Of a DNA stretch of 64,000 bases, positions 9,047 to 19,970 are shown piece by piece. The stretch is from positions 310,001 to 374,000 of the forward strand of contig NZ_SNUF01000002.1 in assembly GCF_012027305.1 (NCBI RefSeq), written 5' to 3'. The stretch is from Thermococcus sp. MAR1. Lineage in GTDB: Archaea; Methanobacteriota_B; Thermococci; Thermococcales; Thermococcaceae. The notes beneath the pieces were generated by a model, which saw only the letters and a program-made list of their open reading frames with translations, was not told where the DNA came from and ran no database searches. Positions within the stretch are counted from its first letter, which is position 1, and each line of letters begins with the position of its first letter. The position numbers and the translations under genes are program-made.

Positions 9047-9109
9047 CCATCACACCTGCCCGTCCATTTTGACAGGGTGTACCCCCAGAACATGTTTCGG
9101 AGGTATCCA

Positions 9110-11242
9110 TTAAAAAGGATTGTAGGGTGTGCCCCCATAGATTGACTGCATTCTGTCCCTGTCCTTTTTCCTGACTTTTTCGGCATCTTTTGGGACGTCT
9201 ATTGACTCTTTCGTCTCCGAAATCCCAAGAATTTCCCTCACGTTGTCTATGGACATACTTGCTGGCGGTTCGGTTAGTTCTTTTGCATCAACCACCGCCT
9301 CCCTATCCCTTACGAACTCAATGAGACGTTTATACGTGGGATGCGAACTCAAAGTCGAGGAGTCGCCTATGAGGATCAGCTTCCTCTTGGCCCTCGTCAG
9401 CGAGACGTTCAAGCGCCTCAAATCCTTCAGGAAGCCGAGTTCTCCTTTTCTGTTGGAACGGACGAAGGAGAGGACTATTACTTCCTTCTCCCTGCCCTGG
9501 TAGCCATCAACGGTTTTTACCTCGACCTCCTCAGGAAGGAGGGAGCTTATAAGGTCGCGCTGGTCGTCGTAGGGGGTTATGGCCCCAACCCACTCAGGCT
9601 TAACGCCGAGTTCTAAAATCCTCTCGACGGCCTCCTTCACGAACCTCGCCTCAAGCGGGTTTTCCCTGCTCTCGCTTCCACGCCTCTGCCTCTCGAAGCG
9701 GTTTTTGAGCTTGGCAGTGTCTATGAAAACCAGCACGTTCTCTGGCTTGAGAACCTCCCCCCAGGGGCCGTTCTCAGGGCTTTTAACACCTAAATCGGCG
9801 AGCGTTATGTTCTTCACACCCTTATCCGCGACGACCTTCCCGCCGTAGAACTCCCCGCTTGGAAACTCCATGAGCCTTTCGTTCATCCTGTACTGGACGG
9901 TGAGCATCTCGCTCTTCACGGGATAACGCTCGATCAGGCCCTCGAAGAGCGTCTTACTCAGCTCCTTGGCCTTCTCGCTGAGTATCGTTGGTGGCAGCTG
10001 CCTGTGGTCTCCAGCCAAGACGAAGCGCCTCGCGCGGTTTATCGGAATGAGCACGCTCGGTATCGTTGCCTGCGTCGCCTCGTCTATTATCGCCACATCA
10101 TAGGAGCCGTAGTCAACGACATCAAGGCCGGCAGAGGCATTCGTTGTGAGAACAACGTCCGCTTTCCTTATTATCTCCCTCGCTATCCTCTCCTCAAGTT
10201 TTCTGGCATCCTCGAACGTTTTTTGAACCTGCTGGTTAATCTTCAACCACTCTGCCATCTCCCTGATGAGCCTCGCCGGAACGCCCCTTACGCCTATCCC
10301 CTTCGAGGCCAGCCTGAGTATTTCGCGGTCGCTCAGCCCGCGCCTGTACTTCGGTGCTGGCTTCGTGAAGGTGTCCCTCTTTTCCTTGAGGTTCTGGCCG
10401 ATTACGCGAAGCTCCCTCAGCTCACCGTAGAGTTCATGTCGGGTTATGAGGTAAGCCAGCGTCGTCTCGTGGAGGCTCCTTGAGACCCTGCTCGGGTGGC
10501 CGATGCGCACAACCTTTAAACCAGAATTGGCCAAGCGCTCGACGAGGTTGTCAACGGCAACGTTGCTCTCAGCCGTTGCCAGAACCTTGTTGCCCCTCTC
10601 CACTTCCTGCCTTATCAGCTCGGCCAGGGTTCTCGTCTTGCCCGTCCCGAACGGCCCGTGGATGAGGAAGAAGTCCGGGCTTCCGAGGGCTCTCGCTATT
10701 GCCATCCTCTGGCTCGCGTTGAGGCTCCTGTCAAATGGGGTGAACCCGACCGGTTCGCTCCCTTCCGGCTCCCTAAAGCCCAGGTAGAGCTCCAGCGCCT
10801 TCCTCCCGCTCTCCCTCAGATTGTTCAGGTTCTCAAGCCAGCGCTTGAAGGTTATGTCGTTGGCGTAGAGGTCCAGCCTAACGCCCTTCAGGGCCCACTC
10901 GGGAACGGTTTCCAAAGCCACGGTTATGAACCGCTTCCCCTTTTCTACGACCGTTCCGACCAGGTCACTCTTCAGCGGGTCTCTTTTACTGATTACGACC
11001 AAATCGCCGACGCTTATCTCCGTCTTTATCTCTCTATCGCGGCCGTATTTCACCAGGAAGTAGCCGAGCTCCTCGCCGATGACTTTACCGTTCAGGCCGA
11101 GAACTGCCCGCCCTACATTCTCCCTCTCCCTTCCGGAGAGCCTTTTTATCTCCAGGCGCATGGCCTCTATCTCGGCCTTCCTTTCCATCTCAACGAGTAT
11201 CTTGAGGTGAGCAATGAACTTTGAGGGCATCCCTTCTTCCAT
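9110..11242 (-). CDS. Upf1/IGHMBP2-family superfamily 1 helicase
   Basis: A 710-residue SF1B helicase. An N-terminal barrel-like region (about 1-165) is followed by Walker A GPFGTGKT, motif [12 protein letters not shown], motif [13 protein letters not shown], then [13 protein letters not shown] (motif V) and [16 protein letters not shown] (motif VI). Such proteins unwind RNA or DNA 5'-3'. About 60 residues follow motif VI and end GGTPYNPF; their role is unknown. The start is the ATG at 11242, five bases after GGAG; a GTG at 11248 lies inside that site. A TATA-like CTTTTAAGG precedes it. Confidence 0.92.
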   Translation of the reverse strand: MEEGMPSKFIAHLKILVEMERKAEIEAMRLEIKRLSGRERENVGRAVLGLNGKVIGEELGYFLVKYGRDREIKTEISVGDLVVISKRDPLKSDLVGTVVEKGKRFITVALETVPEWALKGVRLDLYANDITFKRWLENLNNLRESGRKALELYLGFREPEGSEPVGFTPFDRSLNASQRMAIARALGSPDFFLIHGPFGTGKTRTLAELIRQEVERGNKVLATAESNVAVDNLVERLANSGLKVVRIGHPSRVSRSLHETTLAYLITRHELYGELRELRVIGQNLKEKRDTFTKPAPKYRRGLSDREILRLASKGIGVRGVPARLIREMAEWLKINQQVQKTFEDARKLEERIAREIIRKADVVLTTNASAGLDVVDYGSYDVAIIDEATQATIPSVLIPINRARRFVLAGDHRQLPPTILSEKAKELSKTLFEGLIERYPVKSEMLTVQYRMNERLMEFPSGEFYGGKVVADKGVKNITLADLGVKSPENGPWGEVLKPENVLVFIDTAKLKNRFERQRRGSESRENPLEARFVKEAVERILELGVKPEWVGAITPYDDQRDLISSLLPEEVEVKTVDGYQGREKEVIVLSFVRSNRKGELGFLKDLRRLNVSLTRAKRKLILIGDSSTLSSHPTYKRLIEFVRDREAVVDAKELTEPPASMSIDNVREILGISETKESIDVPKDAEKVRKKDRDRMQSIYGGTPYNPF

Positions 11243-11290
11243 TTTCACTCCCGGTTCGGGAAAGAACGAGCGCCTTAAAAGGGTTGGGGG

Positions 11291-11347
11291 TGGTCAGCCC
11301 ATGCGAGTTTCCTCACCGCTCGGACGAAACTTCCCTCATCATCCCGA
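11291..11347 (-). ncRNA. Box C/D guide sRNA candidate
   Basis: Reading the minus strand: box C ATGATGA (11342-11336), 12-base guide, box D' CCGA (11323-11320), 4-base spacer, box C' TGAGGA (11315-11310), 12-base guide, box D CTGA (11297-11294). The 12/4/12 spacing is the standard compact form of Thermococcales C/D RNAs, which direct 2'-O-methylation of rRNA or tRNA through L7Ae, Nop5 and fibrillarin. It lies in the gap upstream of the helicase gene. The guides are GGGAAGTTTCGT and AACTCGCATGGG; I have not identified their targets. Confidence 0.7.
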
Positions 11348-11374
11348 AAGGAGTAGGGAAGAGGGGTTAAAAAG

Positions 11375-11638
11375 CTAAGCCCTCCCAGAAGAAACCACCG
11401 AGACTATGTCCCTGTGGAAGGATCTTAGGGCCTTCCAGTGGCGTTTTTCAATTTCCCCACTCCACGAGACCCGCTTGTAGAACCTTTCCAGGTCGTCGAG
11501 CAGGTACTCCAGGTATTCCCTGCGCCTGTTGTCAACACCGATGCCGTTGCTCAGGAGCTTGCCCCTCAGAAACGGCATGACCTCCGACGGCCGGCCGAGG
11601 GCCGCCCAGAACAGACCTTCCTTCAGGATTTCACCCAA
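11375..11638 (-). CDS. Small hypothetical protein, doubtful start
   Basis: A frame of 87 residues that is charged, leucine-rich and apparently helical (for example EYLEYLLDDLERFYKRVSW). No ATG or GTG exists in frame: the only starts are TTG at 11638, just after GAGGAG, or CTG codons upstream. It ends at 11375, shortly before the sRNA candidate. I do not recognise it. It may be a small gene with a rare start or the 3' part of a decayed one. Confidence 0.4.
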   Translation of the reverse strand: MGEILKEGLFWAALGRPSEVMPFLRGKLLSNGIGVDNRRREYLEYLLDDLERFYKRVSWSGEIEKRHWKALRSFHRDIVSVVSSGRA

Positions 11639-11639
11639 C

Positions 11640-13584
<1,945 letters not shown>

Positions 13585-13606
13585 TTCCTTCCTCATCTTT
13601 TTGAAA

Positions 13607-13641
13607 ACCTTATAAGGCGTTTCCCCCAGTCCAGCCTGGGG
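13607..13641 (+). promoter_or_regulatory. nadB promoter with palindrome
   Basis: A TATA box ACCTTATAAGG (13607-13617) is followed by a perfect inverted repeat CCCCAG-6-CTGGGG (13624-13641), which ends six bases before the nadB ATG. Placed between TATA and start codon, it could be an operator or a short leader hairpin that masks the ribosome site GGGGAGAG. No regulator is known to me for this site. Confidence 0.5.
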
Positions 13642-13647
13642 AGAGCT

Positions 13648-15048
13648 ATGGCCAGCGTTGGAATCATCGGAAGCGGTGCCGCGGGGTTGACCGCTGCAAT
13701 AGCCCTCGCGAGGCGCGGCTTTGACGTCACTGTCATTGGAAAAGGGTTCAAAAACACTAACTCATACCTCGCCCAGGCGGGGATAGCCTTTCCAATCCTC
13801 GACGGTGATTCCCCTAAAGCCCACGTTCTAGACACTATCAGGGCAGGCAAGTACCTCAACGATGAAGAGGTTGTGTGGAGCGTAATCTCAAAGGCAAGCG
13901 GGGCCTACGACTTTTTGACCTCAATTGGCGTCGAGTTCGAGACCAGCGAGACCGAGGGCGGCCACTCATTTCACCGCGTTTTCACGATAAGGAACGAGAC
14001 CGGAAAGCACGTGATGAAGGTTCTCCACATGGCTGCTAAAGAGGCAGGAGTGCACTTCGTTGAGGGCTTTGCTGAAGAGCTCGCCGTGAGGGAGGGGGAA
14101 GCCTGCGGGGCCTTTCTTGAGGGGGAGCTCATGAAGTTCGACGCGACTGTGATAGCGACGGGAGGCTTTGCTTCACTCTTCAAGTACACCGCCGGCTCGC
14201 CTCTCAACGTCGGCCTGCTAATAGGCGACGCCATATTGAAAGGTGCCCCCTCTCGCGATCTGGAGTTCGTTCAGTTCCACCCGACTGGATACATGGGGAA
14301 GTCGGGGGTTAAACTAATCAGCGAGGCCGTCAGAGGTGCTGGGGCAAAACTGGTGACGGAAGATGGCGAGCGCTTCGTGAACGAGCTCTCCACGAGGGAC
14401 ATCGTTGCGAGGGCGATATACAAGCAGATGAAGGCCGGAAAGCGAGTCTTTCTAGACGCCACCTCAATAGAGGACTTCAGGAAAAGCTTTCCCCAGATAT
14501 ATGCCTTCCTGATGAAGGACGGCATCGATCCATCAAGGGACTTAATCCCCGTCTCGCCGATAGCTCACTACACCATTGGAGGGATAGCGGTAGATCTCTG
14601 GTACAGAACCGCTCTCAAAAACCTCTACGCGGTAGGTGAGGCCATGAGCAACGGCTTCCACGGGGCGAACAGATTGGCGAGCAATTCGCTCCTCGAGTGC
14701 ATCGTTTCCGGCCTTGAGGTGGCAAGAACCATAGCGAGGGATAAGCCGAGGTGCAGGGAAGCCAAGGAGCCGGGCTATCACGGCTACGAGCTTGGAGACG
14801 TTGAGTCTCTAAGGCAACTTCTCTGGGAGAAAGCCGGAATCGTCAGGAGCGCAAAAACTCTGGAGGAAGGCCTCAGGGAGCTTGAGGGAATCGGGGCAGA
14901 CCCCAGGTTAAAGCTCCTCGCGAAGGGCCTTTTAGAGTGCGCCCTCGCAAGAGAGGAAAGCCGTGGTTCCCATTACCGCGAGGACTTTCCGGCTACGAGG
15001 AAAGCCTTCGAGAGGCCGAGCTTCTTCGATGGAAGATGTCATCTCTAA
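13648..15048 (+). CDS. nadB: L-aspartate oxidase
   Basis: A 466-residue flavoprotein that oxidises L-aspartate to iminoaspartate, the first step of de novo NAD synthesis. Seen: the FAD-binding GSGAAGLTAAIALA near the N terminus, SYLAQAGIAF, then EFVQFHPTG, the HYTIGGI block around the active site, and NRLASNSLLECIV, all hallmarks of the NadB/succinate dehydrogenase flavoprotein family. It is somewhat shorter than the bacterial enzyme (about 540), as usual in Thermococcales. It heads nadB-DUF401-nadA-nadC. Confidence 0.95.
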   Translation: MASVGIIGSGAAGLTAAIALARRGFDVTVIGKGFKNTNSYLAQAGIAFPILDGDSPKAHVLDTIRAGKYLNDEEVVWSVISKASGAYDFLTSIGVEFETSETEGGHSFHRVFTIRNETGKHVMKVLHMAAKEAGVHFVEGFAEELAVREGEACGAFLEGELMKFDATVIATGGFASLFKYTAGSPLNVGLLIGDAILKGAPSRDLEFVQFHPTGYMGKSGVKLISEAVRGAGAKLVTEDGERFVNELSTRDIVARAIYKQMKAGKRVFLDATSIEDFRKSFPQIYAFLMKDGIDPSRDLIPVSPIAHYTIGGIAVDLWYRTALKNLYAVGEAMSNGFHGANRLASNSLLECIVSGLEVARTIARDKPRCREAKEPGYHGYELGDVESLRQLLWEKAGIVRSAKTLEEGLRELEGIGADPRLKLLAKGLLECALAREESRGSHYREDFPATRKAFERPSFFDGRCHL

Positions 15049-15087
15049 CCAAAGGTTTAAATTCTCATCGAATCCTTATTATGCCCG

Positions 15088-16284
15088 GTGAAACGGGTGG
15101 AACTGCTCTATCTCATCGCCTCCTTCGCGATAGTAATAGCCCTCATCTGGCTTAAAATCAACATCGGCGTCTCAATATTCGTCGGTTCCATAGTGCTGGC
15201 CTTCCTCTTTGGAATGAGTCCCGCGGATGCCGTTGCGGCCCTTTACCACTCCGCCACCTCGTGGGAGACGATAAGGCTGGTGCTCATAATAGCCTTCATC
15301 ATGGGCATGACCTCAGTCTTCTCCCAGATAGGCTACCTGAAGGACATGGAAACTGCCGCAAGCAACCTCTTTCCCAAGGCCAAGTACTCTCTGGCCATGC
15401 TTCCCGCCCTCATCGGACTTATGCCGATGCCAGCTGGCGCATTGGTCTCGGCTCCCATGATCGAGCCGGTCGCCGGGAAGTTCGAGATGAAAGCTGAAGA
15501 CAAAACCCTTGTCAACTACTGGTTCCGGCACGTATGGGAGCACTCGTGGCCGATGTATCAGGCCATAGTCATCGCCTCGGCCCTCGTTGGGATTTCGATA
15601 CGGGAGATGAGCACCAAGATGTTCCCCCTGACGGTTCTTATGGCGCTCATCGGTTACGTCCTCCTCATCCGCCCGCTTCCAGATGCCGGTTCCGGGGAGG
15701 GAGACGTCAAAACCGGCCTCAGACTTCTCCTGAAGAGCACCTATCCAATACTGGTTATCATACTAGTCTCAATCGTTCTGGGCATCGACATGGTCTACGG
15801 TGCTTTTCTTGGCTTCCTCTCGGCTCTTATTCCCAACCTGAAGAAGATGAGCCTGAAAGAGGTCATTGCTCATGCCCTACAGCCTAAGATTGTCTTCCTC
15901 CTCGTTGCGGTGATGTACTTCAAATACGTGCTCCAGGCCACTGGAGCCGTTGAGACGCTTCCAAATGCCATGATATCAATGAACCTGCCGGTGGTTCTCG
16001 TCCTCATGGTGACGCCCTTCATTGTTGGTCTTATGACGGGCATAAGCTTCGCCTACGTGGGTATGACCTTTCCGCTGTTGCTCCCCTTCTTTACTGGCTT
16101 TGACATGGTTGCTCTTGCTTACCTGAGCGGCTACATGGGAATGCTCTTCAGTCCCGTGCACCTCTGCTTCGTGTTCTCGGCCGAATACTATGGGGCTGAA
16201 CTCAGGAGGGTCTACCTGCGGCTCCTTCCTCCGGCGCTGCTTCTCTTCGCCGGGGGCGTTGCCTACATAGCCCTCGTTCTCTGA
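15088..16284 (+). CDS. DUF401-type membrane permease
   Basis: A 398-residue polytopic membrane protein with 10 or more hydrophobic segments, matching the DUF401 family, which resembles gluconate/anion permeases. The sequence LPALIGLMPMPAGALVSAPM is a re-entrant-loop-like motif typical of such transporters. The start may be GTG 15088 or GTG 15097, the latter with GGTGA six bases upstream. Its place between nadB and nadA suggests it moves a substrate or product of NAD synthesis, such as aspartate or a pyridine. That is inference from context only. Confidence 0.82.
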   Translation: MKRVELLYLIASFAIVIALIWLKINIGVSIFVGSIVLAFLFGMSPADAVAALYHSATSWETIRLVLIIAFIMGMTSVFSQIGYLKDMETAASNLFPKAKYSLAMLPALIGLMPMPAGALVSAPMIEPVAGKFEMKAEDKTLVNYWFRHVWEHSWPMYQAIVIASALVGISIREMSTKMFPLTVLMALIGYVLLIRPLPDAGSGEGDVKTGLRLLLKSTYPILVIILVSIVLGIDMVYGAFLGFLSALIPNLKKMSLKEVIAHALQPKIVFLLVAVMYFKYVLQATGAVETLPNAMISMNLPVVLVLMVTPFIVGLMTGISFAYVGMTFPLLLPFFTGFDMVALAYLSGYMGMLFSPVHLCFVFSAEYYGAELRRVYLRLLPPALLLFAGGVAYIALVL

Positions 16285-16287
16285 AAG

Positions 16288-16315
16288 CTTTTATACCCTG
16301 GAACATAGGGTTCCA
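16288..16315 (+). promoter_or_regulatory. nadA promoter with palindrome
   Basis: A TATA-like CTTTTATAC (16288-16296) is followed directly by a perfect inverted repeat TGGAAC-5-GTTCCA (16299-16315), just where transcription should begin. A GGTGAG ribosome site follows at 16318. This implies nadA has its own promoter inside the nad cluster and that a DNA-binding protein may block it. Confidence 0.5.
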
Positions 16316-16326
16316 CAGGTGAGACC

Positions 16327-17235
16327 ATGAAGATGGAGGAGCTCGTGCGGGAGATTGAACGCCTGAAGGAGGAGCGCAACGCTATAATCATGGCCCACAA
16401 CTACCAGCTGCCTGAAATCCAGGATATAGCTGACTTTCTCGGCGACAGCCTTGAGCTAGCAAGGAAGGCCGTGAAGGTTGACGCGGACGTCATAGTCTTC
16501 GCGGGAGTGGACTTCATGGCGGAAACGGCGAAAATCCTCAACCCCGAAAAGACCGTCCTGCTCCCGAGTAAAAGGGCCACCTGTGCGATGGCCAACATGC
16601 TGAAGGTCGAGCACATTCTCAGGGCCAAGGAGCAGTATCCTGATGCTCCGGTGGTTCTTTACGTGAACACCACCGCCGAGACCAAGGCCTACGCCGATGT
16701 CACAGTCACCTCGGCCAACGCGGTCAAGATAGTCGAAAGGCTCGATTCTGACGTTGTAATCTTTGGGCCGGATAAGAACCTGGCAAACTACGTCGCTAAA
16801 CAGACCGGAAAGAAGGTCATCCCCGTGCCGGAGTACGGCCACTGCTACGTTCACAGGAAGTTCACCATCGAAGACGTGGAACGCGCGAGGAAGCTCTATC
16901 CAAACGCCAGGCTGATGGTTCACCCCGAGTGCGAACCGGAGGTACAGGAAAGGGCTGACATAATAGTCTCCACCGGCGGGATGATAAGGCGCGCAAAGGA
17001 GTGGAACGAGTGGGTCGTCTTCACGGAGAGGGAAATGGTTTACCGCCTTCAGAAGCTCTATCCAGATATCAAGTTCCACCCGGCTAAGGAAGATGCGGTC
17101 TGCATAGGAATGAAGGCAATAACGCTCCAGCACGTCTATGAGTCGCTCAGGGACATGAAGTACGAGGTTGAGGTACCCAAAGAGATAGCCGAGAAAGCTA
17201 AGAGGGCCATAAAGAAAATGCTTGAGATGAGCTGA
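16327..17235 (+). CDS. nadA: Quinolinate synthase
   Basis: A 302-residue iron-sulfur enzyme that condenses iminoaspartate with dihydroxyacetone phosphate to quinolinate. The three cysteines that hold the [4Fe-4S] cluster in archaeal NadA are present at about 86 (RATCAM), 173 (GHCYVH) and 259 (AVCIGMKA). [12 protein letters not shown] near the N terminus is a family signature. Length is typical. It is followed by nadC. Confidence 0.97.
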   Translation: MKMEELVREIERLKEERNAIIMAHNYQLPEIQDIADFLGDSLELARKAVKVDADVIVFAGVDFMAETAKILNPEKTVLLPSKRATCAMANMLKVEHILRAKEQYPDAPVVLYVNTTAETKAYADVTVTSANAVKIVERLDSDVVIFGPDKNLANYVAKQTGKKVIPVPEYGHCYVHRKFTIEDVERARKLYPNARLMVHPECEPEVQERADIIVSTGGMIRRAKEWNEWVVFTEREMVYRLQKLYPDIKFHPAKEDAVCIGMKAITLQHVYESLRDMKYEVEVPKEIAEKAKRAIKKMLEMS

Positions 17236-17293
17236 TGTGTTAAGTTGAGAGGGAAAGATTCCGAAATTTTTGTTAAGTATGGAGGGAAACTTT

Positions 17294-18127
17294 ATGATTT
17301 CTCTTTCCTATCTGCTCAGGTTCCTTGAGGAGGATTCGCCCTTCGGCGACGTCACGAGTGAAGCTATAATTCCTGAAGGAACGAAGGCCAAAGCAGTGAT
17401 CATCGCCAAGCAGGATGGCGTTATAGCGGGCGTCGAGGAAGCGAAGGCCCTCTTTGAGCACTTCGGGGTTGGAGTTGAGGTCAGGAAGAGGGACGGCGAG
17501 CTCGTGAAGAGGGGCGATACGATACTTGAGCTTGAAGGGGACGCACGCTCCATACTCCTCGTCGAGAGGACTGCCCTTAATATAATGGGCAGGATGAGCG
17601 GCATCGCCACCGAGGTCAGAAGGCTGGCCGATAGGGTTAGGGCCGTGAACCAGAAGGTTCGCATTGCAGGAACCAGAAAGACTCTCCTCAAGCCAATAGA
17701 CAAGAGGGCCATACTCATAGGCGGCGGCGAGCCGCACCGCTTCTCGCTGAGCGACGCGGTACTCATAAAGGACAACCATCTCGCTCTGGTTCCTCTGGAA
17801 GAGGCCATAAGGCGTGCCAAAGGGTTCAGCGTTTACAAGGTCGTCGAAGTGGAAGTCGAGAGCCTTGAGGACGCCATTAAAGCGGCAAGGGCCGGGGCGG
17901 ACGTGGTTATGCTCGACAACATGACGTCCAGAGAAATAGCCAGGACGATAGAGGCTTTAAAACGCGAAGGGCTCAGGGAGAGGGTTAAAATCGAGGTCTC
18001 CGGCGGAATAACCCCGGAGAACATCGAGGAGTACGCGGAACTCGACATCGACGTCATAAGCCTCGGTTACCTAACGCACTCTGTGAAGAACTTCGACGTG
18101 AGCCTTGAGATAATTGGAAAGGCCTGA
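17294..18127 (+). CDS. nadC: Nicotinate-nucleotide pyrophosphorylase (carboxylating)
   Basis: A 277-residue quinolinate phosphoribosyltransferase that makes nicotinate mononucleotide from quinolinate and PRPP. Diagnostic motifs: EDSPFGDVTS, ERTALNIMGRMSGIAT, AGTRKT, GGGEPHRFSLSD and ADVVMLDNM. The ATG at 17294 follows GGAGGG by seven bases and is preferred to an in-frame TTG at 17270. An 18-base sequence, GTTAAGT then GAGGGAAA, occurs twice in the gap before it (17239 and 17272) with three mismatches. Confidence 0.97.
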   Translation: MISLSYLLRFLEEDSPFGDVTSEAIIPEGTKAKAVIIAKQDGVIAGVEEAKALFEHFGVGVEVRKRDGELVKRGDTILELEGDARSILLVERTALNIMGRMSGIATEVRRLADRVRAVNQKVRIAGTRKTLLKPIDKRAILIGGGEPHRFSLSDAVLIKDNHLALVPLEEAIRRAKGFSVYKVVEVEVESLEDAIKAARAGADVVMLDNMTSREIARTIEALKREGLRERVKIEVSGGITPENIEEYAELDIDVISLGYLTHSVKNFDVSLEIIGKA

Positions 18128-18199
18128 ACGAAGGCTTTTCTGTTCTGCCTTATTTTTCCTGAAGTTCCTTGGGGGCCGGTGCGGCTTTTCCGCGGCAAG

Positions 18200-18225
18200 G
18201 TTTATATTCAAGTTTTTTCTTGAAT
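18200..18225 (+). promoter_or_regulatory. pdxS promoter with overlapping operator-like palindrome
   Basis: The TATA box GTTTATATT (18200-18208) runs into a perfect inverted repeat ATTCAAG-TTTTTT-CTTGAAT (18206-18225). A further half site CTTGAA occurs about 20 bases downstream, before the ribosome site. A protein bound here would block TBP or polymerase, so I read it as a repressor site for PLP synthesis genes. Confidence 0.55.
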
Positions 18226-18260
18226 AATATTGCAAGCCAAAACTTGAAATGGTGGTGGCC

Positions 18261-19268
18261 ATGGGGAAGCTCCACGTTATAGAGGCCAAGGGTACGGACA
18301 GGCTCAAGAAAGGTTTTGCCAAGATGGTGAAGGGCGGCGTAATTATGGACGTCACAAACGCGGAGCAGGCCAGAATAGCCGAGGAAGCCGGTGCAGTTTC
18401 GGTTATGGCGCTCCACATGGTTCCCGCAGACATAAGAAGGGCCGGCGGCGTTGCCAGAATGGCCCCTGTTGAGAAGATCCGGGAGATAATGGATGCGGTG
18501 ACGATTCCAGTCATGGCCAAGGCCAGGATCGGCCACATGGCAGAGGCGAGAATTCTGGAGGCTTTGGGCGTTGACATGATAGATGAGAGCGAGGTTCTGA
18601 CGCCTTCGGATCCCTATTTCCACATAGACAAGAGAGAATTTGCCGTTCCCTTCGTCTGCGGTGCGAGAAACCTCGGCGAGGCTGTCAGGAGGATATGGGA
18701 GGGCTCGGCAATGATTAGGACCAAGGGCGAGGCCGGAACCGGCAACATCGTCGAGGCAGTGAGACACGTCCGCCTAGTGGCAGAGGGCATAAGGCAAATT
18801 CAGGCCATGACGGACGAGCAGGTTTATGCCGTGGCTGAAAAGTTCGCCGAGCCCTACCTCAGGCTGTCCCTCAACGTCAAGGAAATAGCGGGACTTCCGG
18901 CGAGGGTCCTTGAGAACGAGCCGATTTACGGCCACTACACCTACGGCGAGATAGTTGAGGGGCTCTACAGGATTCTCCTGGAGATAAAGAAGCTCGGCCG
19001 CCTTCCGGTCGTCAACTTCGCCGCCGGAGGAGTTGCCACACCTGCTGATGCCGCCCTGATGATGGGGATGGGTATGGACGGTGTCTTCGTTGGGTCGGGA
19101 ATCTTCAAGAGTTCCAACCCGGAGAAGATGGCGAGGGCCATAGTTGAGGCCGTCAACCACTGGGATGAACCCGATGTCCTGGCCGAGATAAGCAGGGAAA
19201 TCGGCGAGCCAATGCGCGGCAGGGACATTGAAGAGCTGGAGGTTCGCCTTGAGGAGAGGGGCGTTTGA
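18261..19268 (+). CDS. pdxS: Pyridoxal 5'-phosphate synthase lyase subunit
   Basis: A 335-residue PdxS subunit, which builds pyridoxal phosphate from ribose 5-phosphate, glyceraldehyde 3-phosphate and ammonia. Near-universal motifs are present: [33 protein letters not shown], the catalytic lysine in [21 protein letters not shown] and [16 protein letters not shown]. The ATG at 18261 after GGTGGTGG fits better than the ATG at 18249. It is longer than most bacterial PdxS (about 294), as is usual in Thermococcales, with extra residues after [11 protein letters not shown]. Confidence 0.97.
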   Translation: MGKLHVIEAKGTDRLKKGFAKMVKGGVIMDVTNAEQARIAEEAGAVSVMALHMVPADIRRAGGVARMAPVEKIREIMDAVTIPVMAKARIGHMAEARILEALGVDMIDESEVLTPSDPYFHIDKREFAVPFVCGARNLGEAVRRIWEGSAMIRTKGEAGTGNIVEAVRHVRLVAEGIRQIQAMTDEQVYAVAEKFAEPYLRLSLNVKEIAGLPARVLENEPIYGHYTYGEIVEGLYRILLEIKKLGRLPVVNFAAGGVATPADAALMMGMGMDGVFVGSGIFKSSNPEKMARAIVEAVNHWDEPDVLAEISREIGEPMRGRDIEELEVRLEERGV

Positions 19269-19303
19269 TCTCTTTTCCTTGCCTTTTCAATGAGGTGGTG
19301 GAA

Positions 19304-19897
19304 ATGGTTAAGGTAGGCGTTATAGGCCTTCAGGGCGACGTCAGCGAACACATCGAGGCAAGCAAGAGGGCTTTGGAGAACCTCGGGGTTTCCGGCGAGG
19401 TCATCTGGCTCAGGAAGCCGGGGCAGCTGGGAGAGGTCTCCGCGGTCATAATCCCCGGCGGCGAGAGCACGACGATATCGAGGCTCATGGTGAAGAACGG
19501 CCTTCTTGAGCCCGTGAGGAAGCTCGGGGAGGAAGGTCTGCCGATAATGGGGACGTGTGCAGGTTTGATAATGCTCTCGAAGGAGGTAACCGGTGCAACG
19601 CCAGAGCAGAGGTTCCTCAAGTTGCTCGACGTTCGCGTTAATAGAAACGCCTACGGCAGGCAGGTGGACAGCTTCGAGGCTCCAATAAAGCTCGCCTTCA
19701 GCGACGAGCCGTTCCCAGGGGTTTTCATTCGCGCGCCCCGCATAGTCGAACTCCTGAACGATAAAGTCCGGCCGATAGCTTGGCTCGGCGATAGGGTTAT
19801 TGGCCTCGAAGCTGGCAATATCATCGGCCTTGAGTTCCATCCGGAGCTGACCTCCGATACCAGAGTCCATGAATACTTCCTGGAGAAGGCCCTCTGA
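19304..19897 (+). CDS. pdxT: Pyridoxal 5'-phosphate synthase glutaminase subunit
   Basis: A 197-residue class I glutaminase that supplies ammonia to PdxS. The LQGDVSEHIE N terminus, IPGGESTTI, the nucleophile in MGTCAGLI and the catalytic His-Glu in FHPEL are all present. The ATG at 19304 is preceded by GAGGTGGTG at 19292-19300. It lies 35 bases after pdxS and forms a two-gene operon with it. Confidence 0.97.
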   Translation: MVKVGVIGLQGDVSEHIEASKRALENLGVSGEVIWLRKPGQLGEVSAVIIPGGESTTISRLMVKNGLLEPVRKLGEEGLPIMGTCAGLIMLSKEVTGATPEQRFLKLLDVRVNRNAYGRQVDSFEAPIKLAFSDEPFPGVFIRAPRIVELLNDKVRPIAWLGDRVIGLEAGNIIGLEFHPELTSDTRVHEYFLEKAL

Positions 19898-19970
19898 CTT
19901 GAACATTTTTTCATAAATTTCTTCCGGAAATCTTTTTATTCTTGCCGTGTACATGTTTATTGGTGGTAGC

